From Arcobacter sp. (lineage in GTDB: Bacteria > Acidobacteriota > Terriglobia > Bryobacterales > Bryobacteraceae): DNA of 35,261 bases. The stretch's first letter is position 1. Each line of letters starts with the position of its first letter. The notes below the pieces were generated by a model. That model worked only from the letters and a program-made list of their open reading frames with translations, had not been told where the DNA came from and ran no database searches. The translations under genes were made by a program, and so were the position numbers. This document shows positions 1-8,486 of the stretch, piece after piece. The stretch lies in contig DYJN01000023.1 of the NCBI GenBank assembly GCA_020723085.1, positions 15,003 to 50,263 on the forward strand, in the 5' to 3' direction.

Positions 1-1152
1 TATCCTCCCGAGACGTATCCCTATCCGGGCCCGCGGCTGCCAATCCCGCGCGTGCCGTGGCCGAAACGGAAGCCGAAGGGGGAGGCAAAGAAGGGCGAGA
101 TCGAGAAGTTTGAAGGAACGCTGCGGCGTCTTTCGGAGAAAGAGCTTGTGCTCCAGACGAAGGAGCAGGGGTTGCTCCGGTTCCGGCTGCTGGCGAAGAC
201 CGAGTTCCGGGACAAGAAGGGCGCTCCGGTGCGGGACTCTCTGCTGAAGCCGGGCGATCAGCTCGAAGTCCAATGCGATGCGATCGACCCCGAGACGGCG
301 CGGGCGGTCGTATTTCTCCGCGCGGGGACGGCGGCGGAGCGCGAAGCAGCGTCGCAGCCCACCGAAACCCCGGCCCCGGAGGCCACCCCGCCTGCCGCCC
401 CGCCTGCAACGAGGGCGCCGGCTATGCCGCCCGGCGTGCCGGCGGAGGAGGATGAGCCGGAGTCGGACCCGGTGATCGCGAAGGCGCGGAGCGCAGTGGC
501 GGAGATGGAAGCGGCGATGCCCGATTTCCTGGCCGAGCAGGTGACCACCCGTTTCGCGAGCTTCAACAACGAGGCGTCCTGGACCCGCGTCGACGTGGTG
601 GAGGCGGAGCTGGCATGGGCAGGCGGGAAGGAGCACTACCGCAATGTGCGGCTGAACGGGCGTCCGGTGCAGGGCGGACCGGAGACGACCGGCTCGTGGT
701 CGACGGGCGAGTTTCTGACGACGGCGGCTGACATCCTGAGCCCGGCCGCACGCGCTTCGTTCGTGCGGCTCGGCAGAGAGCGGGCCGGCGGGCGGCAGGC
801 GGCGGTTTTCGAATTTGCGATCCGCGCGGAAAACTCCCACTGGGTGCTGGTATCGCCGGAAGGCCAACGGCTCAGACCCGCGCAGAAAGGGCGGATCTGG
901 ATTGACGAGGAGACGCACCGCGTGTTGCGGATCGAGCAGCGCGCGGTGTCGATTCCGGCTTCATTTCCGCAGGACAAGGCGGAATGCGTGGTGGAATTCG
1001 GGCCGGTGACGATCGGCGCCGATTCCCTGCTGATGCCCATGCGGGCGGAGACGCGCGGCTGTATCCGGGGCACGGTGCAGTGCTCAAGGAACGAGATTGT
1101 CTGGCGGAATTATCGGAAATTCGGGGCGGAATCGACGGTCATTTTCAGGTAA
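1..1152 (+). CDS. Proline-rich envelope-associated hypothetical protein (5' end outside window)
   Basis: I do not recognise a named family. The frame is open from base 1 with no stop, so the gene probably starts upstream; a GTG at 52 is the first possible internal start. Seen from that GTG, a charged N-terminal part (residues about 15-90) resembles a small beta-barrel of the DUF5666 kind. A Pro/Ala-rich linker (about 95-140) follows, then a C-terminal domain of about 225 residues with beta-strand-like alternation and two cysteines near the end (in GCIRG and QCSRN). Such linkers are common in secreted or periplasmic proteins, but the signal peptide, if any, lies outside the window. The TAA stop is followed by two hairpins facing a convergent gene. 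Presence of a gene is certain; function is unknown. Confidence 0.75.
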   Translation, partial: YPPETYPYPGPRLPIPRVPWPKRKPKGEAKKGEIEKFEGTLRRLSEKELVLQTKEQGLLRFRLLAKTEFRDKKGAPVRDSLLKPGDQLEVQCDAIDPETARAVVFLRAGTAAEREAASQPTETPAPEATPPAAPPATRAPAMPPGVPAEEDEPESDPVIAKARSAVAEMEAAMPDFLAEQVTTRFASFNNEASWTRVDVVEAELAWAGGKEHYRNVRLNGRPVQGGPETTGSWSTGEFLTTAADILSPAARASFVRLGRERAGGRQAAVFEFAIRAENSHWVLVSPEGQRLRPAQKGRIWIDEETHRVLRIEQRAVSIPASFPQDKAECVVEFGPVTIGADSLLMPMRAETRGCIRGTVQCSRNEIVWRNYRKFGAESTVIFR

Positions 1153-1215
1153 ATCCCGAATTCGCCTCCGCGCTCTGGAGGGCGGACCGGAACCGCCGGC
1201 TCAGCCGCCGGCCAT

Positions 1216-1274
1216 CCGTGACGCATCACGGGCGGCTCGGGACAATGGCGCCCGCGCGGGACAGGGGCCCGCGC
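1216..1274. terminator. Two tandem hairpins between convergent genes
   Basis: Two perfect inverted repeats lie in the 131-base gap between converging genes: a 6-bp stem with a 4-base loop (1216-1221 with 1226-1231) and a 7-bp all-GC stem with a 7-base loop (1254-1260 with 1268-1274). Neither is followed by a T tract on either strand, so a bidirectional terminator is an inference from position and structure. Confidence 0.35.
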
Positions 1275-1283
1275 CCCCGCCGC

Positions 1284-2507
1284 TCAGCGCTCGGCGGGCA
1301 GGATGGAGGTGAAGGCGAGCTGATTGAAGCGCAGCCCCAGCACGCTCACCGGACCGCCGCTTGAGCTGAATTTCAGCACCCCCCGCTGGCCTTGAACCAT
1401 CGTCATCTCCGGGCGGTCGCGGACGGCAAAGGCCTCGCGTTGACGGGGATTCAGATTCAGCGTGAACGTGCCGATTTCAGCGCCATTGGCGTCGAGCGCG
1501 TGGACCGTGACCGCGACAGCCGAAGAGCCGGGATTGAGCACGGCGATGGCGGTGACGAAGTCGGTATCGTCGAAGACGATGGCGGCTCCGGTGGCAGTGC
1601 TCGAGGAGAAGGGCACAACGCCCTCCTGCGGGTTCACTCCCTGCAAAGCCTGCCGGAAGATGCCATAGCCGATGACGTCCTGAGGCGCCTCGATGAAGAC
1701 GGAGCCCTGCGTCAGTGGTCCTATGTTCGGTACCTCGACCACGCCGGTGCCGAGCGCGCCGAGGCTGACTTGCGTTGAAGAATCGTCGATGCCGGGCACG
1801 GCGAGGGGCGAGCCGTCGGCATCGAAGAAGCGCACGGTCGCCACGACAGGCGATGGCGTCGTGTTGTGCAAGTAGACCGACGTGGACCAGTTGCCTTGCG
1901 TGCTGGAGGAGCCGAAGGCGAGCTGCGGCAGCACGCGGGTGACTCCAAGCGAGGGAGCGCTGGGCTGATAAGAGAAGATCGCCGTATAGACTCGATCGCC
2001 AGAATCCGCCTGCCCGTTGCCGTTGGCGCCGTTGCAGGTGATGTAGAAACTCACGGCGCCAAAGCCTGCATCAGAGGGCGGCGTCCACTCCACTTCCCAG
2101 GAAGCAGAGCCGGTGACGCCGGGGAAAGTGCCGGCGAGAGTGTGAGTCACATACTGAAACCCGGGAGGGGCGTTTGCAGCTAACTGGGTGTAGTTGTTTA
2201 TGATGCGGAAGCTGCCAGCCATCCGCGCCGGATCCTGCGTGGCACGGGCAGTCAACTGGAAGCCCCATCGGGTTGCACTGGGATCGTTCAACGTAAGTCT
2301 GGCTTTCACCGGCTGGCCGGGAGTCCATGCGGTTGCGGATACGAGTAAAAACGAAACGGAACCTTGGCCGGTATTCGCGGTGCCATGGCAGGCCGAGCAG
2401 TTGCCCTCGCCCGGGACGCCGCTCAGCTGCGCAGGCACGCCGTTGCTGTTGCCCCACGCCGCTCCCGTGAAGCCGGCCAGTAGTAAGAAGACTGCGATGG
2501 TTCTCAT
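1284..2507 (-). CDS. Secreted CXXCH-motif protein with Reeler/choice-of-anchor-V-like domain
   Basis: Start chosen at ATG 2507 because it begins a clear signal peptide (hydrophobic stretch, residues 4-17); the longer open frame upstream is unlike a protein. The mature N-terminus carries GNCSACHG, a single CXXCH site (Cys37, Cys40, His41) that could bind heme c covalently. After it comes an Ig-like region (about 50-180) that resembles the Reeler-type or choice-of-anchor V domain often found directly after such a heme motif. The C-terminal half (about 185-407) is a further beta-rich, Thr/Val/Ser-rich region of the sort seen in acidobacterial surface proteins. Predicted to be periplasmic or cell-surface; partner and substrate unknown. 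It is transcribed divergently from the oxidoreductase gene at 2698. The domain name is from pattern memory and is moderately sure. Confidence 0.75.
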   Translation of the reverse strand: MRTIAVFLLLAGFTGAAWGNSNGVPAQLSGVPGEGNCSACHGTANTGQGSVSFLLVSATAWTPGQPVKARLTLNDPSATRWGFQLTARATQDPARMAGSFRIINNYTQLAANAPPGFQYVTHTLAGTFPGVTGSASWEVEWTPPSDAGFGAVSFYITCNGANGNGQADSGDRVYTAIFSYQPSAPSLGVTRVLPQLAFGSSSTQGNWSTSVYLHNTTPSPVVATVRFFDADGSPLAVPGIDDSSTQVSLGALGTGVVEVPNIGPLTQGSVFIEAPQDVIGYGIFRQALQGVNPQEGVVPFSSSTATGAAIVFDDTDFVTAIAVLNPGSSAVAVTVHALDANGAEIGTFTLNLNPRQREAFAVRDRPEMTMVQGQRGVLKFSSSGGPVSVLGLRFNQLAFTSILPAER

Positions 2508-2697
2508 GGGTTGTCTATCTCCTCGATGCGAGTCTCGCCGACGAGCCGCAAGGCCCGCATTGTCTCTATTGAAGCGCGAAAACAGGCCAGGGTTGCAGGG
2601 AGCGTGGAAAATTGTTCTCGAGCGGGTCCGCGCCAGCAGCCGGACGGCCGGGCGTGATATTTTCGTACCGTACCGACAGGCAAGAGGAGACAGAATC

Positions 2698-3987
2698 ATG
2701 AGCACGTGGACACGGCGTCACTTCTTCCAGGGCGCCACGATGGCGCTGGCGGCAACGCGCGTCGTTGGCGCCAATGACCGGATCCGCATCGGCGTGATCG
2801 GCATCGGCGGGCGCGGGCGCGACCACATCCAATCGTTCCTTCAGATCCCCGCTGCCCAGATCACCGGGCTTTGCGACGTCAACCAGGCGGCGCGCGAGCG
2901 GGCGCAGTCGATTCTGGCGAAGGCCAACGCGCCGAAGGCGGAAGAATTCGCCGATATGCGGAAGATGTTCGACAGCAAGGCGGTCGACGCGGTCTCGATC
3001 GCCACGCCGAACCACTGGCATGCGCTGGCCACCATCTGGGCGTGCCGCGCGGGCAAGGACGTTTACTGCGAGAAGCCCGCCAGCCACAACATTTATGAAG
3101 CCTACAAGATGATCGAGGTGGCGCGCGAGACGAAGCGCATGGTGCAGATCGGCTCGCAGAGCCGTTCCACGCCGCACAAGATACGGGCCATTCAGGAACT
3201 GCGCAACGGCATCATCGGACCCCTGTACATGGCCAAAGGCCTGTGCTTCAAGCGCCGCCGCAGCATCGGCAAGACGCCGCCCGAGCCGGTGCCCCCGGGG
3301 CTCGATTGGGACCTGTTCCTCGGTCCGGCGCCGATGCGCCCCTATACGAAAAACCGCTTCGCTTACAACTGGCACTGGTTCTGGGACACGGGCAACGGCG
3401 ACATCGGCAACCAGGGCATCCATGAGATGGACCTGTGCCGCTGGGCGCTCGGCGACATCGGACTGCCGCAGACCGCCGTCTCGACGGGCGGCAAGTTCGT
3501 CTACGACGACGACCAGGAGACGCCGAACACGCAGCACGCGAGCTTCTCATACGGCTCGAAGCAGATCACGTTCGAGGTGCGCGGGCTGCTGACCGGACCC
3601 GAGGGCGGGCAGCCCGTGGGCACCTATCCGGTGGGCAACCTGTACTTCGGCAGCGACGGCTGGATGTGGCTCGACGAGCGCGGCTACCAGGTGTACAAGG
3701 GCGAGAAGAACGAGCTCGCGGCGGACGTGAAGGCGGAACGGGGCAGGAACACGACGGTGCTGCACATGGAAAACTTCCTCAACGCCTGCCGCACCCGCAA
3801 TCACAAGGACCTTACCGCGGACATCGAGATCGGCGCCACGAGCGTCATTCTTGTCCACATGGCCAATGTGAGCTATCGCGTGGGGCGCCTGCTGCACTGG
3901 GACGGCCGTGCGCGCAATTTCGGCTCCGACGCCGAAGCCAACAGGCTGATCTCGCGCGATTACCGCGCGCCGTACGTGGTGAGCTGA
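2698..3987 (+). CDS. Tat-exported Gfo/Idh/MocA-family oxidoreductase
   Basis: The 429-residue protein starts at ATG 2698, with an AGGAG ribosome site 9 bases upstream. It opens with a twin-arginine signal (TRRHFFQGATMALAATRVVG), then the Rossmann glycine motif of the family (GVIGIGGRGRDH). The NAD(P)-binding half continues to CEKPASHN, whose lysine is the conserved EKP lysine near the active site. The C-terminal half is the alpha/beta substrate domain. The family oxidises or reduces sugars and inositols with tightly bound nicotinamide cofactor. The Tat signal implies folding with cofactor in the cytoplasm and then export, as in many Bryobacterales and Planctomycetes homologues. The VOC gene follows after 11 bases and is probably co-transcribed. 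Substrate cannot be told from sequence. Confidence 0.9.
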   Translation: MSTWTRRHFFQGATMALAATRVVGANDRIRIGVIGIGGRGRDHIQSFLQIPAAQITGLCDVNQAARERAQSILAKANAPKAEEFADMRKMFDSKAVDAVSIATPNHWHALATIWACRAGKDVYCEKPASHNIYEAYKMIEVARETKRMVQIGSQSRSTPHKIRAIQELRNGIIGPLYMAKGLCFKRRRSIGKTPPEPVPPGLDWDLFLGPAPMRPYTKNRFAYNWHWFWDTGNGDIGNQGIHEMDLCRWALGDIGLPQTAVSTGGKFVYDDDQETPNTQHASFSYGSKQITFEVRGLLTGPEGGQPVGTYPVGNLYFGSDGWMWLDERGYQVYKGEKNELAADVKAERGRNTTVLHMENFLNACRTRNHKDLTADIEIGATSVILVHMANVSYRVGRLLHWDGRARNFGSDAEANRLISRDYRAPYVVS

Positions 3988-3998
3988 GGCGGACGGCG

Positions 3999-4373
3999 AT
4001 GATCCAGGGCATCGAGCACACGGCGATTGCGGCGCCGGATCCGGCGGCGCTGGCGCAGTGGTATGTGGACACGCTGGGCTTCACCGTGAATTACCGCGGG
4101 TCGACCGCAGTGTTCGTGAAGGCGCCCGATGGGTCGATGATCGAGTTCATCCCGGCGGAAGGCGGCCGCGGACCGAACACGCTGAAGTCCCCCGGTCTGC
4201 GCCACCTCGCGCTGACGGTGGACGACTTTGAAGCGCAGTACGCCCGGCTCCAGCGGAAGGGCGTGCATTTCCTCGGCGAGCCGAGCGAGAGCAAGGGCAA
4301 CAAGGTCGTTTTCTTCACCGACCCTGAAGGCAACATCCTCCACCTGTTGCAGCGCGCCGTGCCGCTCCCGTAG
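3999..4373 (+). CDS. VOC-superfamily (glyoxalase/dioxygenase fold) protein
   Basis: This 124-residue protein has the single-domain vicinal-oxygen-chelate pattern. The opening IEHTAIAAPDPAALAQWY supplies the first metal-ligand position (His of EHTA). HLALTVDDFEAQYARL begins the second beta-alpha-beta-beta-beta module. Near the end come FFTDPEGNILHLLQ and the usual glutamate/aspartate position (DPEGN). VOC proteins include glyoxalase I, epimerases, fosfomycin-resistance enzymes and extradiol dioxygenases; nothing here picks one. There is no signal peptide, so it is cytoplasmic, unlike its exported upstream neighbour. Start ATG 3999 is 11 bases after the upstream stop, suggesting one transcript. 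Downstream lies a decayed gene on the other strand. Confidence 0.88.
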   Translation: MIQGIEHTAIAAPDPAALAQWYVDTLGFTVNYRGSTAVFVKAPDGSMIEFIPAEGGRGPNTLKSPGLRHLALTVDDFEAQYARLQRKGVHFLGEPSESKGNKVVFFTDPEGNILHLLQRAVPLP

Positions 4374-4439
4374 GCAGGCCGCGAAATTGCCCGGTCCGGC
4401 GCGCGCGGGACCGGTCCGTCGCCCCCGCCCTGCGGCAAG

Positions 4440-4651
4440 CGGGTGAACTCTGGTCGCAACCCGCTGGAAGCCGGCAGCACCCGCGGGGCGCCGTCGATCA
4501 GCACGGTGCAGTCGCGGCGCCGTCTTTCGCCGCAGCCGTGCTTGACGCCGGTCAAATGGACATCCTCACGGAGGACTTCCAGCAAAGGGCGGGCGGCAGG
4601 CGCGCCGGCTTCCCGCGGCTCGCCGTTCACGGTGAAGCGGAAGACGGGCAT
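4440..4651 (-). pseudogene. Remnant of a xanthine-dehydrogenase-type [2Fe-2S] subunit (CoxS/IorA-like)
   Basis: Reading from ATG 4651, about 60 residues match the N-terminus of the small iron-sulfur subunit of molybdenum hydroxylases: FRFTVNGEPRE, then RPLLEVLRED, LTGVKHGCGE and DCTVLIDG. The cluster-binding pattern C-G-E-x-x-C-x-x-C is damaged: Cys40 and Cys48 remain, but the middle cysteine position is Arg45 within a run of four arginines. After residue 60 the match to the family is lost, and the frame runs on into the antisense of the VOC gene. The normal protein is about 150-160 residues with a second [2Fe-2S] domain, which is absent here. I infer a decayed, truncated gene. The boundaries are approximate. 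Confidence 0.5.
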
Positions 4652-4716
4652 GGCATCGGCTCCTCGCGTCCATGCTAAGCGAACTCGCGCGCCGTTTGTG
4701 ATATGCAGGAAGCGTC

Positions 4717-5652
4717 ATGCGTCATGCGGCGTGGATCACAGCGGTCCTTCTGAGCCTGGCTGCAGCCCAGGAAGGGGGCAGAAAGGCGCACATCGTCTGG
4801 ATCGCCGGCGACGAGGAGTACCGTTCCGAAGAAGCCCTGCCGATGCTCGCGCGGATACTGGAAGCGAAGCACGGCTTCCGGTGCACGGTGCTGCACGCCG
4901 TCGATCCTGCCACGGGCGAAATCGATCCTCGGAACCAGCGCAACATCCCGGGGCTGGAGGCGCTGCGCACTGCGGACCTGATGGTGATCTTCACGCGCTT
5001 CCGCGACCTGCCGGACGAGCAGATGCGGCACATCGTCGAGTTCGTGGAGGCGGGCAAGCCGGTGATCGGCATCCGCACGGCGACGCATGCGTTCGATTTG
5101 CGATCGAGCCGCACTTACGCGCGCTGGAACTGGAACAGCACGGAGTGGGACGGTGGGTTCGGGCGGCAGGTGCTGGGCGAGACGTGGATCCGGCACCACG
5201 GCAGGCATGGCGCGCAGGGCACGAGGGCGAGAATCGCGCCCGGAGCGCAGGCGCACCCGGTGCTGCGCGGAATCAGCGACGGCGAGATCCAGGTTCCGAC
5301 GGACGTCTACGCGGTGCGGCTCCCGCTGCCGGAGGGCTGCACCCCGCTGTTGCTCGGCGAAGTGACCAGCGGCATGACGCCCGATGCCCCCGCCGCGGCA
5401 GGCGCGGTGAACGATCCGATGATGCCGGTGGCGTGGACCAGAACATATCGGGGCGGACGTGTTTTTGCCCTCACCATGGGATCGGCGCAGGACTTCGAGA
5501 ACGCGGGGCTGCGGCGGCTGCTCGTCAATGCCGTCTACTGGGCCCTGGGGCGGGAAGACCGGATCCGTCCGGATTTCGACGTGGCGCCGGCGCAGCCGTA
5601 TAAGGCCACGCCGTTCGGGTTCGGCAAACACGTGCGCGGACGCAAGCCGTAG
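4717..5652 (+). CDS. ThuA-like (class I glutamine amidotransferase fold) secreted protein
   Basis: A 311-residue protein with a short signal peptide (MRHAAWITAVLLSLAAAQ) and a ThuA-like domain. Features of that family seen here are AHIVWIAGDEEYRSEEALPM near the start, the DLMVIFTRFRDLPDEQM stretch, the GKPVIGIRTATHAF strand-loop, and near the C-terminus WTRTYRGGRVFALTMG followed by LLVNAVYWALGRE. ThuA proteins are linked to trehalose or other sugar use, but their chemistry is poorly defined. In this group they are often exported and sit near Gfo/Idh/MocA oxidoreductases, as here. AGGAAGC lies just upstream of ATG 4717. The stop is only 6 bases from the stop of the convergent hpnD gene, so there is no room for a separate terminator. 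Confidence 0.85.
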   Translation: MRHAAWITAVLLSLAAAQEGGRKAHIVWIAGDEEYRSEEALPMLARILEAKHGFRCTVLHAVDPATGEIDPRNQRNIPGLEALRTADLMVIFTRFRDLPDEQMRHIVEFVEAGKPVIGIRTATHAFDLRSSRTYARWNWNSTEWDGGFGRQVLGETWIRHHGRHGAQGTRARIAPGAQAHPVLRGISDGEIQVPTDVYAVRLPLPEGCTPLLLGEVTSGMTPDAPAAAGAVNDPMMPVAWTRTYRGGRVFALTMGSAQDFENAGLRRLLVNAVYWALGREDRIRPDFDVAPAQPYKATPFGFGKHVRGRKP

Positions 5653-5658
5653 CGGGCT

Positions 5659-6507
5659 TCATCCGCCGCCGCGGCGGAGGATGGCGCGGAGGGCGATGCC
5701 GGTTTTCTCGAGAGCCGGGAGGCGGACGCGCTCCGACAACACTTCATAGCCGCGCTGTTCGATCCGCTCGAGCAGGCGGCGGTAGATTTCGATCAACGCC
5801 CACAGCGCGTGGCGGCTGTCGGCGGCGACCATGCCGGTCAGGGGCTGCGCCTCCTGGTAATAGCCGCGGGCGCGTCCGGCTTCATAAGCGAGCAGGCGGC
5901 GGAGCTCGGCGGCGGCGGCCGGAGCGCGGAGCATTTCCGGCGTGACGGAGAAGCGCGCCATGTCTTCACGCGGCAGGTAAATGCGCCCGTTGAGGGCGTC
6001 CTCGCGGACATCGCGGAGGATGTTGGTGAGCTGGAAGGCGACCCCGCAGCGCTCGGCCAGAAGCGGCGCGCGGGGATCGGAGAAGCCGAAGACGTGGATG
6101 GTGGCGATGCCGACGACGGAGGCGACGAGATAGCAGTACCGATACAGTTGCTCGAACGTCTCGAAGGAGCGCGGTTCGAGATCCGAGGAGACTCCTTCGA
6201 TCATGCCGTACAGGCAATCGGCGGGGATGCGGTAGCGCGAGACGGTGTCGGCAAATGCGGGCCAGACGGGATGGGGCGGGAGGCGGCCCTGAAGCGCGGC
6301 GTCGAGATGGGCGCGCCACTGGCGCAGGCTTTCCGGGCTGGCGCGGTCGCCGTCGCTCAGGTCGTCGCACTCGCGCATGAAGGCGTAGAGAGCGCACATG
6401 GCGCGGCGCTTGGGCGCGGGCAGGGCGAGGAAAGAGTAATAAAAGTTGCGCGCGCGGCGGCGGGCGACGCCCTCGCAGTAGCGGTAGGAGAAGTCGAGGG
6501 GATTCAT
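5659..6507 (-). CDS. hpnD: Presqualene diphosphate synthase HpnD
   Basis: This 282-residue trans-isoprenyl diphosphate synthase-fold enzyme carries both aspartate motifs that bind magnesium-diphosphate: D48-D49-L-S-D52 and N-I-L-R-D166-V-R-E-D170. Length and motif context (ARNFYYSFLALPAPKR, then GVAFQLTNILRDV) fit HpnD, which condenses two farnesyl diphosphates into presqualene diphosphate. HpnC then converts that to hydroxysqualene. It is the last gene of the minus-strand hopanoid operon, and its ATG overlaps the hpnC stop in an ATGA (6504-6507), implying translational coupling. HpnE, the FAD enzyme that completes squalene, is not adjacent. Assignment of D versus C is by resemblance and neighbour order, with good confidence. 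Confidence 0.9.
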   Translation of the reverse strand: MNPLDFSYRYCEGVARRRARNFYYSFLALPAPKRRAMCALYAFMRECDDLSDGDRASPESLRQWRAHLDAALQGRLPPHPVWPAFADTVSRYRIPADCLYGMIEGVSSDLEPRSFETFEQLYRYCYLVASVVGIATIHVFGFSDPRAPLLAERCGVAFQLTNILRDVREDALNGRIYLPREDMARFSVTPEMLRAPAAAAELRRLLAYEAGRARGYYQEAQPLTGMVAADSRHALWALIEIYRRLLERIEQRGYEVLSERVRLPALEKTGIALRAILRRGGG

Positions 6508-7424
6508 GCGGCGCGCCCAACTGCGAGGCGCGCGAGGCTCTGGAGGAGCAGCAGCGCGCGTTCGGTCTTCGAGATGGCGGGACGGCTGCCGAGCACGTCG
6601 TAGTTCTGCGCGCGGATCTTGGCCAGCACCTTCATGCCGCCGCGGCTGAAGAGATCGATGTCCAGGGCGAGGCGGCGGTCCACCATGCGCGGCAGCGGCA
6701 GTCCCTGTTCGAACAGCGCCTGCGCGTAATCCACAGCCTCTTCCATGACGCGCCGGAAGGCGGATGTGAAGCGGCGGGCGAAGAGGTCTTCTTCAGGGCA
6801 GCCGTGCTGCGCCAGCAGGTGTTGAGGCAGGTAGATGCGGTTCTTGCCGAGGTCCACGGCGACATCCTGCCAGAAGTTGGCGAGCTGAAGGGCGCTGCAG
6901 GTGGCGTCGGAAAGCCGGAAGCGTTCCTCGTCCCGGTACCCGCACAGCATCAGAACCAGGCGCCCGACAGGGTTGGCCGAGCGGCGGCAGTAGTCGAGCA
7001 CATGATCCCAGTCACGGTAACGCGCCACGGTCTGGTCCTGGACGAAGGCGTCGATGAGGTGATCGAAAGGCTCGGCGGGCAGCTCGTGGCGGCGGACTGT
7101 CTCCGCAAGAGCGACGAAGACGGGATGCGAGGGCGCCTGCCCCGAGAACAGCGCGCGCAACTCGCCGCGCCACCACGCGAGCAGGCGCAGGCTTTCGCGC
7201 GGATCGCCGGTTTCGTCGCCGAGATCGTCCGCCCAGCGGCAGAACGCGTAGAGGTTGTAAAAGTCCTGATGAAGGCGGCGGGGCAGCAGCAGGGAGACGA
7301 CGGGGAAGTTCTCGTAGTGATGGGTGGCGAGCCAGCGCGTATAGTGAAGCGACTCGGCGAGCTGCCAGCGCCTGCCGGAGGCTTGCGGGGAGCGCAGGAA
7401 CGGAATGGGCTGGAGCAGTTCCAC
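6504..7424 (-). CDS. hpnC: Hydroxysqualene synthase HpnC
   Basis: A 306-residue squalene/phytoene-synthase-family protein. I chose GTG 7424 because GGAG sits 7 bases upstream and the frame further upstream overlaps the dehydrogenase gene. Family marks are HHYENFPVVSLLLPRR at residues 35-50, which is typical of HpnC, the first aspartate motif D66-D67-L-G-D70, and the second, D187-V-A-V-D191, followed by KNRIYLP. In the three-step bacterial route HpnC turns presqualene diphosphate into hydroxysqualene. The gene follows the dehydrogenase stop by 20 bases and overlaps hpnD by 4 bases. A TTG at 7448, overlapping the upstream stop, is an alternative start. Confidence 0.9.
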   Translation of the reverse strand: MELLQPIPFLRSPQASGRRWQLAESLHYTRWLATHHYENFPVVSLLLPRRLHQDFYNLYAFCRWADDLGDETGDPRESLRLLAWWRGELRALFSGQAPSHPVFVALAETVRRHELPAEPFDHLIDAFVQDQTVARYRDWDHVLDYCRRSANPVGRLVLMLCGYRDEERFRLSDATCSALQLANFWQDVAVDLGKNRIYLPQHLLAQHGCPEEDLFARRFTSAFRRVMEEAVDYAQALFEQGLPLPRMVDRRLALDIDLFSRGGMKVLAKIRAQNYDVLGSRPAISKTERALLLLQSLARLAVGRAA

Positions 7425-7444
7425 GCCGGCGCTCCGGGGACAGC

Positions 7445-8482
7445 TCAAGGGATGATGGCCGTCTTCATGTGGCCGTTGTGGCTCATGAGATGGCGCAGGA
7501 CATCGAGGAGATTGGCCAGCGGCTCTTCGCGGTTGACGAAGTCGCGGGCGCTGATGTCGCCGCGGCTGACCACGTCGAGCGCCTTGCGGATGTAGGCGGG
7601 GGTGTGGTGGAAGCTGGCCACGCACTTGATCTCGGAGTAGTGCAGCAGCTGCGTTTCCAGGCTGATGCGCGTATCGGAGGGACAGCCGCCGAAGAACTGC
7701 GCGGTGCCGCCGCGGCGCAGCAGGCGGACGGCGAGTTCCCAAGTCTCCGGATTGCCCACGGCTTCGATGACGGCGTCGGCGCCGTAGCCGCCGGTGAGGT
7801 TCTGGATCTCCCGGACGACCGTGTCGGGGTCGGTATTGATGAGGGCGTCGTGCGCGCCCATCCGGATGGCGCGGTCGAGCTGCGTTTGCCGGCGCCCGAG
7901 GGCGATGACACGCGCGCCGTAAACCTTGGCGAGGCGCACGAACATCAGCCCGATGGGCCCCTGGCCGATGACCACGACATTGTCGCCGGGGCGCACGTTC
8001 GTCTCTTCCAGCCCCTTGAGGACGCAGGCCAGGGGTTCGATGAGGGCGGCGTCCTGATAGCTGAGATGGGGCGGGATCTCGTACATGTTCCGCTGTACGA
8101 TGCGGGCAGGAATGCGGATGTATTCGGCGTACGCCCCGTTATTGAAAAGCAGATCCTCGCAGAGGTTCTCGAGACCCTTGCGGCAATAAAAGCACTTCAG
8201 GCAGGGAGCGGAGTTGGCAGCGACGATGCGCTGGCCCACGCGGAAGTTCTCTACATGCGATCCAACCTTGACGATGTCGCCGGCGAGCTCATGGCCGAAC
8301 AGCGCAGGGGGCACGATCATTTTGGCGTGATAGCCCCTGCGGAAGACTTTGACGTCCGTGCCGCAGGTGAGCGCGGCGCGCACGCGGACGAGCACATCGC
8401 CCTTGTCAATAAGGGGGACGGCCACCTCTTCCACGCGCACTTCTTCGCGCCCATAGAGCACGGCGGCCTTCATGCGTTTCAT
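7445..8482 (-). CDS. Zinc-dependent medium-chain dehydrogenase (alcohol dehydrogenase/threonine dehydrogenase type)
   Basis: A 345-residue MDR enzyme with a complete zinc set. The catalytic site lies in TCGTDVKVF and GHELAG. The structural zinc ligands are C-L-K-C-F-Y-C-x7-C (PCLKCFYCRKGLENLC). The Rossmann motif is VVVIGQGPIGLM, then ARVIALGRR as the nucleotide-binding loop. The Arg after the second strand hints at NADP, weakly. It starts at ATG 8482, with a second ATG three codons later at 8473. It lies four bases after a paralogous MDR gene and just before hpnC in the hopanoid operon, so I infer a role in terpenoid side-chain redox chemistry, perhaps aldehyde or ketone reduction. The substrate is not determinable from sequence; family membership is certain. 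Confidence 0.9.
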   Translation of the reverse strand: MKRMKAAVLYGREEVRVEEVAVPLIDKGDVLVRVRAALTCGTDVKVFRRGYHAKMIVPPALFGHELAGDIVKVGSHVENFRVGQRIVAANSAPCLKCFYCRKGLENLCEDLLFNNGAYAEYIRIPARIVQRNMYEIPPHLSYQDAALIEPLACVLKGLEETNVRPGDNVVVIGQGPIGLMFVRLAKVYGARVIALGRRQTQLDRAIRMGAHDALINTDPDTVVREIQNLTGGYGADAVIEAVGNPETWELAVRLLRRGGTAQFFGGCPSDTRISLETQLLHYSEIKCVASFHHTPAYIRKALDVVSRGDISARDFVNREEPLANLLDVLRHLMSHNGHMKTAIIP

Positions 8483-8486
8483 ATAT

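Noticed and set aside
2194-2697. N-terminal extension of the first oxidoreductase frame
   Set aside because: The extension overlaps the start of the divergent secreted protein and lies before a clear ribosome site and Tat signal at 2698.
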